Below, piece by piece: positions 1-9,677 of a DNA stretch of 64,000 bases (position 1 is the stretch's first letter; every line of letters begins with the position of its first letter). Source of the stretch: Sodalis glossinidius str. 'morsitans' (GTDB taxonomy: Bacteria > Pseudomonadota > Gammaproteobacteria > Enterobacterales > Enterobacteriaceae); contig NC_007712.1 in NCBI RefSeq assembly GCF_000010085.1, positions 3,782,001-3,846,000 on the forward strand. Reading direction: 5' to 3'. The notes under the pieces were generated by a model. That model was not told where the DNA came from. It did not search any database and saw only the letters and a program-made list of their open reading frames with translations. The position numbers and the translations under genes were made by a program.

Positions 1-189
1 GATGACCTGGAAGAGCTGGATCTGGGCATTCAGGCCATGGCCGCCACCCCGGCTGGCGCCGCAAGCGAAGGCATTGGCGAAAGCGATACCCGCGTCAATT
101 TCGGTGGCGTCACGTTCTTTTCCGGCGATCATCTCTATGCCGATAACACCGGCGTCATCTTGTCCAAAGACGCGCTTGATCTGGAATAA
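1..189 (+). CDS. rraA: Ribonuclease E activity regulator RraA, C-terminal part (cut by window edge)
   Basis: The first 62 codons of the window, ending at TAA 187-189, read as the C-terminal third of RraA, the trimeric protein that binds RNase E and lowers its activity. The segments GIQAMAATPAGAA, GIGESD, NFGGVTFFSGDHLYADNTG and the acidic tail LDLE match my recollection of E. coli RraA almost residue for residue. The start lies upstream of the window. The gene converges on zapB; the 194 bp between them holds a GC-rich dyad (CCGCCG 199-204 / CGGCGG 218-223) that could end transcription, but without a clear T run. Confidence 0.93.
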   Translation, partial: DDLEELDLGIQAMAATPAGAASEGIGESDTRVNFGGVTFFSGDHLYADNTGVILSKDALDLE

Positions 190-383
190 CTGTTAGCGCC
201 GCCGCGTTCAGTGGCGACGGCGGTCTTCCGTGCCTTCCAGGCGCACGGGCCCGGTCGGCAATACCTCGTGGCGACGGGATACTCGGCGGCAATCACCGCC
301 AGGGTTGCCTGGATCAGGTGACGTAGCGCGCCTGACACGCAAGGTGATGCAGGCATCGCCCGCAGGGAAGAACTCAGGGGACC

Positions 384-623
384 TCAGACCTCATCCATCT
401 TGCTCAACAGACCGCGCAGGCGCTCTTGCCACACATTCTGTTCCTGTCTAAGCTGCTCGTTTTCGTTCACCAGCGATTCCCGGTTGTTCTGCGCCTGCTG
501 CACTTCCTGGCTCAGGCTGTTGTTCTTTTCTTTCAGCTCTTCGATTTCCATTTGCAAAAGCGTGATGGTATCGATCGCCTGCTGGACTTTCGCTTCCAGT
601 TTCTCAAATACTTCAAATGCCAT
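384..623 (-). CDS. zapB: Cell division protein ZapB
   Basis: A 79-residue protein, almost entirely coiled coil, starting [20 protein letters not shown] and matching E. coli ZapB (about 81 residues) along its length. ZapB forms filaments that link FtsZ-bound ZapA to MatP and help position the Z-ring at mid-cell. The N-terminal half is nearly identical to E. coli; the C-terminal half ([17 protein letters not shown]) keeps the heptad pattern with more substitutions. It is transcribed away from glpF, as in E. coli. It appears intact. Confidence 0.95.
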
Positions 624-976
624 TTTTTTCCCCTTAAAGACACAAGGCGTCTTGGTCAGTGGTCGCTACACACCCTTGTGTAACTCGAAAAAGCCGACCG
701 CCCAGGCATGTTGCCGCTGCCCTATGCTGTGACTCATAGCGGATTTTAAGTAGCCTGCCTGCCTGTGTCCATACACATTGTCTCAATTAGGACATTAGAC
801 CCCCGGCAACGCCGCCGGTTCTGCCCGCGGCGACAAACTCCGCGTCGCCATCAGCCTTTTCCCGTCGACGGCGTATTCGTTTCCCTTTAAGCCCTAAGCA
901 CGGCGCACATTAAGGTACTTAGTAGAGTAAAGAATGGATTTTTAGGAACTAATTTTTAAGCGAATACGCGCATTTT

Positions 977-1040
977 TATGACACGGCCCACACATTTAAC
1001 GTTCGATATTTCTCGTTTTTGCTCGTTAACGATAAATTCA
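977..1040 (+). promoter_or_regulatory. glpFK control region: CRP-like site and GlpR operators
   Basis: Positions 977-997 (TATGACACGGCCCACACATT) resemble the CRP site of the E. coli glpFK promoter. Positions 1001-1036 (GTTCGATATTTCTCG, then TTTTTGCTCGTTAACGATAA) match the GlpR operator region as I recall it, nearly base for base. The segment lies 95-158 bp upstream of the glpF start. Its conservation contrasts with the broken glpF, but the same promoter also drives the intact glpK. Confidence 0.7.
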
Positions 1041-1134
1041 AATTATAACCACATAAGTTATTACCCTATTCTCAATCAGTGACAGCGGTGTTGCATCGGC
1101 CTGGTCCAACACCGCTCAGCCACAGGAACCGTTT

Positions 1135-1906
1135 ATGAGCCAATTAACATCACCGACAATCAAAGGGCAGTGCATCGCCGAATTCCTCGGGACTGGATTA
1201 CTGATTTTCTTCGGTGCCGGCTGCGTCGCCGCCATGAAGCTGGCCGGCGCGTCGTTCGGTCAATGGGAGATCAGCATCATCTGGGGTATGGGCGTGGCGA
1301 TGGCGGTCTATCTCACCGCGGCCGTTTCCGGTGCGCACCTCAGCCCGGCCATTACCATTGCGCTCTGGCTGTTCGCCAGCTTCGAGCGGCGTAAAGTCCT
1401 GCCCTACATCGTGGCGCAAATGCTCGGGACATTCTGCGCCGCAGCGCTGGTCTACGGCCTTTACTATTAATCCGTTTTTTTATTATGAGCAGACACACCA
1501 TATGGTTCGCGGCAGCGTCGAAAGTCTGGATCTCGCCGGCATTTTCTCGACCTACCCTAATCCGCATATTTCGGTGGCCCAGGCGTTTTTGGTGGAAATG
1601 GTGATTACCGCCATCCTACTTTGTCTGATTCTGGCGCTGACCGGCTTCGCCCTGAATCCCGCGCGTGATTTTGGCCCGAAAACCTTCGCCTTCCTGGCCG
1701 GCTGGGGCAAAGTTGCCTATACCGGCGGCCGGGAGATCCCGTACTTTCTGGTCCCGCTGATTGCGCCTGTGGTCGGTGCCTGTCTGGGCGCCTTCGGCTA
1801 CCGCGCATTGATTGGGCCCCATCTGCCCGGTCAACTGAGCGGTGAAGAGGCCGATGGCGTCGCCGTCGCGCATAGCCGCGCTACGCGTTCCGAGCCCAAA
1901 GCCTGA
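1135..1906 (+). pseudogene. glpF: Glycerol facilitator GlpF, frameshifted and internally deleted
   Basis: GlpF is an aquaglyceroporin of the inner membrane, normally about 281 residues. The first frame (1135-1470) gives residues 1-111 and stops after VYGLYY because of one extra T at 1467/1468. The protein continues in another frame from NPFFYYEQTHH to the stop at 1904-1906. A second lesion is an in-frame loss of about 31 codons at ILALT|GFALNPARD, removing a loop and a membrane segment before the second NPA motif. The first NPA motif reads SPA (SGAHLSPAIT). The gene starts at ATG 1135 behind AGGA and precedes glpK. Loss of function is close to certain unless the frameshift is a sequencing error, and even then the deletion would remain. 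Confidence 0.93.
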
Positions 1907-1944
1907 TTTCCTTTGTTGAACGTCTAAACTAGCGAGAAACTCTT

Positions 1945-3459
1945 ATGCCATCAGAAAAAAAATATATCGTCGCGCTCGACCAGGGAACCACCAGCTCGCG
2001 CGCGATCGTGCTCGATCACGACGCCAACATTGTCAGTGTCTCTCAGCGGGAGTTTACCCAAATTTATCCCAAGCCGGGCTGGGTGGAACATGACCCGATG
2101 GAAATCTGGGCCAGCCAGAGCTCGACGCTGGTGGAAGTGCTGGCCAAGGCGGATATCCGCTCCGATCAAATCGCCGGCATCGGCATCACCAACCAGCGCG
2201 AAACCGCCGTAGTGTGGGATAAAGAGAGCGGGAAACCTATCTACAACGCCATCGTGTGGCAGTGCCGCCGTACCGCGGACATCTGCGAGAAGCTGAAACG
2301 CGACGGGCTAGGAGAGTATGTGCGCCACACTACGGGCTTGGTCATCGACCCCTATTTCGCCGGGACCAAAGTCAAATGGATCCTCGACCATGTGGAGGGC
2401 GCCCGCGAGCGCGCCAAGCGCGGCGAATTGCTGTGCGGCACCGTCGACAGCTGGCTCATCTGGAAAATGACCCAGAGACGGGTGCATGTCACCGATTACA
2501 CCAACGCCTCGCGCACTATGCTGTTCAACATCCATGAACTGGAATGGGACGACCGCCTGCTGGATATCCTCGATATTCCACGCGCCATGTTGCCCAAAGT
2601 GCGGCCTTCTTCGGAAATTTATGGCCAGACCAATATAGGCGGCAAAGGCGGTACCCGTATTCCCATCGCCGGTATCGCGGGCGATCAGCAGGCGGCGCTG
2701 TACGGCCAGCTGTGCGTCACCCCCGGCATGGCGAAGAATACCTACGGCACCGGTTGCTTCTTGCTGATGAATACCGGCACCGAAGCGGTACAATCGCGCC
2801 ACGGCCTGCTGACCACCATCGCCTGCGGACCGCGTGGCGAAGTGAACTACGCGCTGGAAGGGTCGGTGTTCGTCGCCGGCGCCGCCATTCAATGGCTGCG
2901 CGATGAGATGAAGCTGATTAACGACGCCACCGACTCGGAATATTTCGCCAGCAAGGTGAAAGATACCAACGGCGTATACGTAGTGCCGGCCTTTACCGGC
3001 CTCGGCGCTCCGTATTGGGATCCATACACCCGCGGTGCCATCTTCGGCATTACGCGCGGCGTGAATGCCAACCACATCATCCGTGCGACGCTTGAGTCCA
3101 TCGCCTTCCAAACCCGCGATCTTATCGAGTCCATGCAGGCGGATTCCGGCGAGCGGCTGAAAGCGTTACGGGTGGATGGCGGCGCGGTAGCCAATAATTT
3201 CCTGATGCAGTTCCAGTCCGATATTTTGGGGAGCCGCGTCGAACGGCCGGAGGTCCGGGAAGTCACCGCCCTTGGCGCCGCTTATCTGGCGGGCCTGGCT
3301 GTCGGCTTCTGGAGCGATCTGGAGGAGGTGCGCAGCAAAGCGGTTATCGAACGCGAGTTCCGCCCCGGTATTGAAACCGTGGAGCGTAATTATCGCTATG
3401 AGGGCTGGAAGAAAGCGGTGGCGCGCGCACGGGCCTGGGAAGAGCAAGATAAAGAGTAA
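1945..3459 (+). CDS. glpK: Glycerol kinase
   Basis: Phosphorylates glycerol with ATP to sn-glycerol-3-phosphate in the cytosol. The 504-residue product matches the family length (502 in E. coli). Visible FGGY-kinase features are the N-terminal phosphate loop ALDQGTTSSRAIV, the NQRET stretch, the catalytic aspartate in AGIAGDQQAALYGQ and the C-terminal signature region with RVDGGAVANNFLMQ. The start ATG 1945 follows AGCGAGAAA. It lies 38 bp after the broken glpF and before the broken glpX, so it is the only intact gene of the glpFKX operon; glycerol would have to enter by diffusion or arise inside the cell. Confidence 0.97.
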   Translation: MPSEKKYIVALDQGTTSSRAIVLDHDANIVSVSQREFTQIYPKPGWVEHDPMEIWASQSSTLVEVLAKADIRSDQIAGIGITNQRETAVVWDKESGKPIYNAIVWQCRRTADICEKLKRDGLGEYVRHTTGLVIDPYFAGTKVKWILDHVEGARERAKRGELLCGTVDSWLIWKMTQRRVHVTDYTNASRTMLFNIHELEWDDRLLDILDIPRAMLPKVRPSSEIYGQTNIGGKGGTRIPIAGIAGDQQAALYGQLCVTPGMAKNTYGTGCFLLMNTGTEAVQSRHGLLTTIACGPRGEVNYALEGSVFVAGAAIQWLRDEMKLINDATDSEYFASKVKDTNGVYVVPAFTGLGAPYWDPYTRGAIFGITRGVNANHIIRATLESIAFQTRDLIESMQADSGERLKALRVDGGAVANNFLMQFQSDILGSRVERPEVREVTALGAAYLAGLAVGFWSDLEEVRSKAVIEREFRPGIETVERNYRYEGWKKAVARARAWEEQDKE

Positions 3460-3553
3460 CGGCCGCCGCTCTTCAGCCTGACTCCCCGGAGGCGACGGCT
3501 GAGTGTGATAGACTGACGGCAATTGCTTCTCTTTTTGCCGTCAGGAAACTGTC

Positions 3554-4480
3554 ATGAAACGTGAATTAGCCATTGAGTTTTCCCGCGTCACCGAAGCCGC
3601 GGTTCAGGCCATGCTCATTGTCCTGAATCAAGTGCCTATCAATGGCCGCATCGTGATAGGCGAGGGCGAGATCGACGAAGCGCCCATGCTCTATATCGGT
3701 GAAGCGGTCGGTACTGGAGCCGGCGAGGCGGTGGATATCGCCGTCCATCGAAGGAACCCGTATGACCGCGCTGGGGAAGGCCAACGCTCTGACGGTGCTG
3801 GCCGTGGCTGAAAAAGGCGCATTTTTACACGCGCCGGATATGTACATGGAAAAATTGGTGGTTGGCCCGGCGGCACGGGGCGTCATCGATCTTGCCGCTC
3901 CGCTGGAAGATAATCTGCGCGCGAGCGCCAGCGGCCGCCTGGGTAAAACCCTGTCGGAATTGACGGTATCGCCGCTGGCCAAGCCGCGCCATGAGGCCTG
4001 CATTCGGTCCCTGCAACGGCTTGGGGTGCACGTCTTCACGTTTCCCGATGGCGACGTCGCCGCCTCCATCCTCACCTGCATGCCCGACAGCGAAGTGGAC
4101 GTAATGTATGGCATTGGCGGCGCACCGGAAGGGGTGATTTCCGCCCCGGTGATCCGCGCCATGGACGGTGATATGCAAGGCCGCCTGCTGCCGCGCCATC
4201 AGGTGAAAGGCGACACAGAAGAGAACCGTCTGCTAGGCGCGGATAATGGGGATCATGGCGAATCAGGTGCTAAGGCTGGAAGATATGGCACACAACGACA
4301 ACGTTATTTTTTCCGCCACCGGCATTACCAAAGAGAACTTGCTGAACGGCATCACGCGTAAAGGCAATATCGCGACCACCGAAACGCTGCCTATCCGGTA
4401 AAAGCCGTACCATTCGCCGCATTACCTCGATCCACTATCTCGATCGCAAGGATGCAGCGCTGCATCCTTTCATCCTCTGA
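3554..4480 (+). pseudogene. glpX: Fructose-1,6-bisphosphatase class II GlpX, multiply broken
   Basis: GlpX removes the 1-phosphate from fructose-1,6-bisphosphate in gluconeogenesis (336 residues in E. coli). The first frame starts MKRELAIEFSRVTEAA and has lost about 20 codons, including the conserved GRGDKN region. It keeps GEGEIDEAPMLYIGE but shifts frame near 3755. The second frame runs from IEGTRMTALGKANAL through DGDVAASILTCMPDSEVDV to about 4240. The third part (DMAHNDNVIFSATGITKENLL) and the last part (GKSRTIRRITSIHYLDRKD, stop 4478-4480) need further shifts. At least three frameshifts plus deletions make it non-functional. Confidence 0.93.
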
Positions 4481-4526
4481 CGTCAGCCGGGGCGCCGCCG
4501 TGCGCCTCCCCTAGAAGATCTCCGAC

Positions 4527-5693
4527 TTAGCGATACATGGTTTGCGACAGCGGCAGCCAGCACAGCAGGATCAGCATTCCCATGGCGAAGGTTATCATCC
4601 CGAGGCTGAACTGCCCCTGCTGCTGCTGCAGCGAAGAGAAGCCGGCAACGGCGCCCGAGCCAATATTTTGCAGGCCGCCGACCAGCGCGCCCGCAGTGCC
4701 GGCCAAGTAGGGATAAGGCTCCATCGCGCCGGTAGTGGCCAGCGGAAACAGCATGCCAGCGCCGAAAAAAAACAGGCCGGCGGGCAAGAGCAACGTCCAT
4801 AGCGTCATGATGCCGAACCAGGCCGGCAGCCACATCAATATCCCCGCCAGCAGGCAGCTCATTACCGCCCGCCACATCAGCGCGCTGAAGGGCTTGATTG
4901 CGCGCCCCGCATACCAGGCGCCCAGAAACGTACCCGGCAGAGGCAGGATGAATAGCAGGCTGACCTCCCGGCCCGTCAGTCCCATGCTGCCCAATAGCAC
5001 GCCGCTGCTGGCCTCGAACGCGACGATCCCCGACAGTCCGCCGACCAGCATCAGCAGGTAATGATTAAACACCTTTTCGCTTAACAGACGCCAAAAACCA
5101 AGGCTGCGGCCGCTGCCTGCCGGGCGCATCGGACGAGTCTCCGGTAAACGCCCCCAGACCAGCAGACTAACGCTACAGCTCAGCAGCAGCAAAAATGCAA
5201 AGCACGCGCGCCAACCCAGCCAGTCGGCAAGCACGCCGCCTATCAGCGGCGCCAGCAGCGGACTGATTAAGATGCCCATATTGAGCAGGCCGTTAGCCTG
5301 CCGCAGCGAGCGTCCATCGCAGATGTCCCGCGGCAGCGTCCGCGCCATCACGCCACCCACGCCGGTGCCGATGCCCTGGATACCGCAGGCAAGCGTCAGC
5401 AGCGATAGCGATGGGCTCAGCATGGCCAGCATCGTCCCCAGACAGAAGATGGCCATCCCGCTCAAGATGACCGGCCGACGCCCTATCCGATCGGAGAGCG
5501 GGCCGTAAATAAGCTGCGAACCGCCATAGCACAGGAGATAGGCGGCCATCAGTCGCTGTATCGCCCCTTCGCGCACCATGAGATCGCGGGCGATAAGAGG
5601 AATGCCCGGTACATAAATGGTCTGCGCCATCTGCCCAACGGCCACCAGGATAATTAATAGCATCAGCACGGATAACGCCCGCGGGTTCATCAT
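4527..5693 (-). CDS. emrD: Multidrug efflux MFS transporter EmrD
   Basis: A 388-residue inner-membrane transporter with about 12 hydrophobic segments, matching E. coli EmrD (394 residues), a proton-driven drug exporter of the DHA1 family. The MFS motif A is clear (YGPLSDRIGRRPVI, residues 60-73), as are VGQMAQTIYVPGIPLI at the N-terminus and GIQGIGTGVGGVMARTLPRD in TM4. The C-terminal segment AMEPYPYLAGTAGALVGGLQ is strongly conserved. No disruption is seen. It faces the broken glpX tail to tail. Confidence 0.93.
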   Translation of the reverse strand: MMNPRALSVLMLLIILVAVGQMAQTIYVPGIPLIARDLMVREGAIQRLMAAYLLCYGGSQLIYGPLSDRIGRRPVILSGMAIFCLGTMLAMLSPSLSLLTLACGIQGIGTGVGGVMARTLPRDICDGRSLRQANGLLNMGILISPLLAPLIGGVLADWLGWRACFAFLLLLSCSVSLLVWGRLPETRPMRPAGSGRSLGFWRLLSEKVFNHYLLMLVGGLSGIVAFEASSGVLLGSMGLTGREVSLLFILPLPGTFLGAWYAGRAIKPFSALMWRAVMSCLLAGILMWLPAWFGIMTLWTLLLPAGLFFFGAGMLFPLATTGAMEPYPYLAGTAGALVGGLQNIGSGAVAGFSSLQQQQGQFSLGMITFAMGMLILLCWLPLSQTMYR

Positions 5694-6074
5694 AGAAATT
5701 ATTTATATAGCTTATTAATTCTATGTACTGCTTGTTAATATTGAGATATACAGAATAGAGGTTTATTTTCGGACATAAATACCACACCCAAGCTTTAAGT
5801 CCAGTTAATATCTTCATTATCCCGACCCTTGTGCTGTAATGTCTGGTGAACGGATGGTAAATTATTCTGTACGCGTCCTTGAATAACCGCTTGCCGCGCC
5901 GCGGACTGGATGCGTTAACGAAATTAGCCGATAATAGCTCGTCTGCAGATGGGGAGTTCAGGCCGTGCGCCGAACGCCGACGCGTCCTGAAGGACAATTT
6001 CAGCCGCTGTGACAGAGTGGATAAATGCATGTCGACCGGGGAACGACCGGCAGGATCAAGGGGAGTTAAATACT
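5694..6074. other. Divergent intergenic region emrD / fpr
   Basis: This 381-bp region is AT-rich near emrD (5694-5860) and ordinary near fpr. It must hold both promoters. No protein frame with recognisable content was found; frames running through it are extensions of emrD or fpr shadows. Confidence 0.5.
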
Positions 6075-6821
6075 ATGGCTGAATGGGTAACGGGTAACGT
6101 GGTGCAGGTAAAGCACTGGACGGACAGTCTCTTTAGTCTCATCGTCCATGCGCCTGTCGACCCCTTTACCGCCGGACAATTCGCCAAGCTGGGGCTGGAA
6201 ATCAACGGCGAAAAGGTTCAGCGCGCCTATTCCTACGTCAACGCGCCGCGAAATAATAACCTGGAGTTTTACCTGGTCACCGTACCGGAAGGCAAACTCA
6301 GCCCGCCGCTGCATAGGCTGCAGCCCGGCGATAATCTGATGGTGACCAAGGAAGCGGCGGGTTTCTTTGTGCTGGACGAGATCCCGCCCTGTGACAATTT
6401 GTGGATGCTGGCGACGGGTACCGCGTTAGGCCCCTATTTATCGATTCTTGAACAAGGCGAAGGACTAGCGCGTTTTAGTAAGATCATTCTGGTGCACGCG
6501 GCGCGCTTTGCTCAGGATCTGAGCTATTTACCACAGATGCTAGATCTCCAGCAGCGCTTTAACGGTAAACTTCGCATCCAAACGGTGGTCAGCCGCGAAC
6601 AGGCCCCCGGGTCGCTCACCGGCCGAGTGCCTGCCCTTATCACCAATGGCTCTCTGGAAGCGGCGGTGGATGTGAGGCTGGATGCCGAAAACAGTCACGT
6701 CATGCTGTGCGGTAACCCACAGATGGTGCGCGACACGCAGCAGTTGCTGAAAGACAGCCACGGCATGCGTAAACATTTCAAACGCAAGCCGGGCCATATG
6801 ACCAGCGAGCATTACTGGTAA
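6075..6821 (+). CDS. fpr: Ferredoxin/flavodoxin-NADP(+) reductase
   Basis: FAD enzyme that passes electrons between NADPH and flavodoxin or ferredoxin, feeding radical-SAM enzymes and redox-stress repair. The start ATG 6075 gives 248 residues, exactly the E. coli length; an upstream in-frame start at 6009 would add 22 unlike residues. The FAD-binding RAYSYVNAP motif, the NADP-binding ATGTALGPYLSIL and the C-terminal KRKPGHMTSEHYW are present. It overlaps yiiQ by one base (TAATG at 6819-6823), suggesting translational coupling. Confidence 0.96.
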   Translation: MAEWVTGNVVQVKHWTDSLFSLIVHAPVDPFTAGQFAKLGLEINGEKVQRAYSYVNAPRNNNLEFYLVTVPEGKLSPPLHRLQPGDNLMVTKEAAGFFVLDEIPPCDNLWMLATGTALGPYLSILEQGEGLARFSKIILVHAARFAQDLSYLPQMLDLQQRFNGKLRIQTVVSREQAPGSLTGRVPALITNGSLEAAVDVRLDAENSHVMLCGNPQMVRDTQQLLKDSHGMRKHFKRKPGHMTSEHYW

Positions 6822-7513
6822 TGGTGGCGACGGTGACAAAGGCCTTCAGGCCGCCGCGCCGCCGCTGCGCCTGGCATATGGCGCTGTTGTGCGCGATGGC
6901 CCTCGGCACCGCCGCCCGCGGAGAGACGCCTGCCGCGGCCCCTCCCTATCCGTCCGCGGGCACGACGCCATCAACCGCCAACAGTATCACCAGGCCGCCG
7001 GTGCCGAACAGCACTGGCCCGACCGCCCCCTATCTGCTGGCAGGCGCGCCTACGTTCGATACTACGGTGACAAAATTCCGCGAGCGGTACAACAGCCACA
7101 ACCCGAATTTGCCCATCGGCGAGTTTCGCGCCCTGGAAGGCCCGAGCGAACCGGCAAATCTCACCCACGCCGCCAGTAAGATCAACGAAACCCTGTATGC
7201 CTCCACGGCGCTGGAGAAAGGAAGTGGTAAAATCAAAACGCTGCAACTGACCTACCTGCCGGTGGAAGGCGGCACCGAGAAGGCCGCTCACGCGACCGCC
7301 ATCTCCTATATGGCGGCGCTCCTGCGTGAGTTTGAACCAACGATAAGCGTGGAGCAAAGCACCGCACGGGTGTTGGATTTGCTGAATCGCGGGCACGGTT
7401 CACGCTTTTTTCAGCAACAGTGGGGGGCGCTGCGCTATGTGGTGGCGGATAATGGCGACAAAGGCCTGACATTTGCCGTCGAACCCGTCAAACTCGCGCT
7501 GGCCGAGCCTTGA
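6821..7513 (+). CDS. yiiQ: DUF1454 family protein YiiQ
   Basis: A 230-residue protein of unknown role, similar to E. coli YiiQ (199 residues), with an N-terminal hydrophobic segment (residues 18-33, MALLCAMALGTAARG) that looks like a signal peptide, so probably periplasmic. A proline/serine-rich linker (residues 35-66) is longer than in E. coli. The conserved body begins APYLLAGAPTFDTTVTKFRE, includes SKINETLYASTALEKG and ends GALRYVVADNGDKGLTFAVE. It lies between fpr and tpiA, as in E. coli. Confidence 0.88.
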   Translation: MVATVTKAFRPPRRRCAWHMALLCAMALGTAARGETPAAAPPYPSAGTTPSTANSITRPPVPNSTGPTAPYLLAGAPTFDTTVTKFRERYNSHNPNLPIGEFRALEGPSEPANLTHAASKINETLYASTALEKGSGKIKTLQLTYLPVEGGTEKAAHATAISYMAALLREFEPTISVEQSTARVLDLLNRGHGSRFFQQQWGALRYVVADNGDKGLTFAVEPVKLALAEP

Positions 7514-7640
7514 TTCATGCACGATAAATGACAAAAAACAAAGCCACTTTAGTATTTCCTCTCTTTATACTGAGGTCAGGTAAAACTTGCCCCGTGGCAG
7601 TACTTTTCATCTCTCGCGTTCCCTGAATGGAGGAATAACA

Positions 7641-8408
7641 ATGCGACATCCGTTAGTGATGGGTAATTGGAAACTTAACGGCAGCAAACACATGGTTAAT
7701 GACCTGACCGCAGCGCTGCGCAACGAACTCAGCAGCGTCGTCGGTTGCGATGTCGCCATCGCGCCGCCGGTGACCTATCTTGAGCTGGCGAAACACCATC
7801 TTGGCGGCAGCCGGATTGCGCTGGGTGCGCAGAACGTCGACACCCATCTTTCGGGCGCCTATACCGGCGAAGTTTCTGCTGAAATGCTTAAAGATATCGG
7901 CGCGAAATATATCATCATCGGGCACTCCGAACGCCGCACCTATCATAAGGAAAGCGATGAGTTTATCGCCGAAAAATTCGCCGTGCTGAAAGAAGCCGAA
8001 TTGATTCCGGTATTATGTATCGGCGAGAGCGAAGCGGAAAACGAAGCCGGCCAAACCGAAGCGGTGTGCGCCCGTCAGATTGATGCGGTACTTAACAGTC
8101 TGGGCGCCAAAGCGTTCGAGAATACCGTCATCGCCTATGAGCCCATCTGGGCCATTGGTACCGGTAAATCCGCCACGCCGGCGCAGGCGCAGGCGGTGCA
8201 TAAATTTATCCGTGACCATATCGCCAAGCACGACGCGGCAATCGCTGAGCAGGTTATCATCCAGTACGGGGGCTCGGTCAACGCCGCAAATGCCGCTGAG
8301 CTGTTCACCCAACCAGATATAGATGGCGCCCTGGTCGGCGGCGCATCACTGAAGGCTGACGCCTTCGCGGTGATCGTTAAAGCCGCGGCAGAAGCGAAAC
8401 AGTCCTGA
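7641..8408 (+). CDS. tpiA: Triose-phosphate isomerase
   Basis: Interconverts dihydroxyacetone phosphate and glyceraldehyde-3-phosphate in glycolysis. ATG 7641 sits behind GGAGGAATAACA and gives 255 residues, as in E. coli; a longer frame from 7587 has no good ribosome site. Catalytic residues are visible: Asn and Lys in VMGNWKLNGS, His in IIIGHSERR, Glu in AYEPIWAIGTG. The phosphate-binding end is YGGSVNAANA and GALVGGASL. Intact. Confidence 0.97.
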   Translation: MRHPLVMGNWKLNGSKHMVNDLTAALRNELSSVVGCDVAIAPPVTYLELAKHHLGGSRIALGAQNVDTHLSGAYTGEVSAEMLKDIGAKYIIIGHSERRTYHKESDEFIAEKFAVLKEAELIPVLCIGESEAENEAGQTEAVCARQIDAVLNSLGAKAFENTVIAYEPIWAIGTGKSATPAQAQAVHKFIRDHIAKHDAAIAEQVIIQYGGSVNAANAAELFTQPDIDGALVGGASLKADAFAVIVKAAAEAKQS

Positions 8409-8488
8409 TAGCTCAAGCCCGCCGAGGGGGTAACGCAGTCCCTCGCAAAAGCACCAGGTCAAGCGGCGGTTGCCCCGCCCGCCTGTGC

Positions 8489-9481
8489 TCAACGCTGGCT
8501 GATTTGATCAAAACTGCCGCCGCTGGCGAAATGTTCTTTTTGCACCTTGGTCCAATCGCCGAAGGTCTCAGCCAGAGTAAACAGCTTCAGGGTTGGAAAC
8601 TCTTTAGCATATTCTTTGGCCACGTTGGCGTACCGCGGGCGATAATAGTTCTGCGCCGCAATACGTTGCCCTTCAGTCGAATAGAGATAGTTCAGATAGG
8701 CCGTGGCCACATCGCGGGTGCCGCGCTTATCCACCACCTTATCCACCACCGACACCGTCGGCTCAGCCAAAATCGATTCACTCGGGGTTATGATTTCAAA
8801 CTGATCCTTGCTATTTAACTCATTAATGGCCAACAGCGCCTCATTTTCCCACGCGATGAGCACATCCCCCTGGCCACGCTCAACAAACGTGTTGGTCGCA
8901 CCGCGCGCGCCGGAATCGAGAACTTCCACATTCTTGAACAACACTTTCACAAACGCCTGCGCTTTAGCCTGATCGTTATTATTCTGGTGCAGCGCATAGC
9001 CCCAGGCGGCCAGATACTTCCAGCGCGCCCCGCCGGACGTTTTCGGGTTCGGGGTAATGATCGACACGCCGGGTTTAATCAGATCGGACCAATCATGAAT
9101 TTGTTTCGGATTGCCCTTGCGCACCAGGAAAACGATGGTTGAGGTGTAAGGCGCGGAGTTGTCGGGCAGGCGCGTAATCCAGTTTTTATCGATGCGCCCG
9201 CGTTCGGCGATAGCATCCACATCCGACTCCAGCGCCAGCGTGACCACATCCGCCTCTATGCCGTTAATGACGGAAGTCGCCTGTTTGCCGGAGCCGCCGT
9301 GGGACTGGCGCACCGTAACATGATCGCCGGTTTTTTGCTGCCAGTACTGGCTAAACGCCTTATTATATTGCTGATAGAATTCCCGGGTAGGATCATAGGA
9401 AACATTCAGCAGCTGAATATCCTTTGCTGCTACGCTTCCCGACAGCAACATCAGTAACACGCCGGCACGCCATTTGGACAT
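8489..9481 (-). CDS. sbp: Periplasmic sulfate-binding protein
   Basis: Binds sulfate in the periplasm for the CysUWA ABC importer. The 330-residue precursor matches E. coli Sbp (329) and begins with a signal peptide (MSKWRAGVLLMLLSGSVAA, cleavage before KDIQLLNVSYDP). Recognisable blocks are QSHGGSGKQATSVINGIEAD, the sulfate-loop region NPKTSGGARWKYLAAWGYAL and LIAWENEALL. It lies between tpiA and pfkA, as in E. coli where cdh intervenes; cdh is absent here. Confidence 0.95.
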   Translation of the reverse strand: MSKWRAGVLLMLLSGSVAAKDIQLLNVSYDPTREFYQQYNKAFSQYWQQKTGDHVTVRQSHGGSGKQATSVINGIEADVVTLALESDVDAIAERGRIDKNWITRLPDNSAPYTSTIVFLVRKGNPKQIHDWSDLIKPGVSIITPNPKTSGGARWKYLAAWGYALHQNNNDQAKAQAFVKVLFKNVEVLDSGARGATNTFVERGQGDVLIAWENEALLAINELNSKDQFEIITPSESILAEPTVSVVDKVVDKRGTRDVATAYLNYLYSTEGQRIAAQNYYRPRYANVAKEYAKEFPTLKLFTLAETFGDWTKVQKEHFASGGSFDQISQR

Positions 9482-9640
9482 TATTCACCCCATATGGAAA
9501 TTTTTTGGAATTGGAAACATTTTCTGCAGAGAGTGGCAGAAAAATTTAGCGATCTAAAAGAATATAAAAATATTTTATATAACCAAAGAATATAATTTGC
9601 TTTATAGCATGGCGGGGTGAGCGTCAGGCGCGCTAGAGCA

Positions 9641-9664
9641 CTTGCCCTCAGATCCGAGGGCAAG
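9641..9664 (-). terminator. Stem-loop after pfkA
   Basis: CTTGCCCTC (9641-9649) pairs perfectly with GAGGGCAAG (9656-9664) around a 6-base loop, 13 bp beyond the pfkA stop. It is well placed to end pfkA transcription, but no strong T run follows, so it may act mainly as a 3' end stabiliser. Confidence 0.55.
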
Positions 9665-9677
9665 ACAAGCGGCAAAA

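Noticed and set aside
2308..3111. 267-codon minus-strand frame inside glpK
   Set aside because: Antisense shadow of a high-GC gene; glpK on the other strand is certain.
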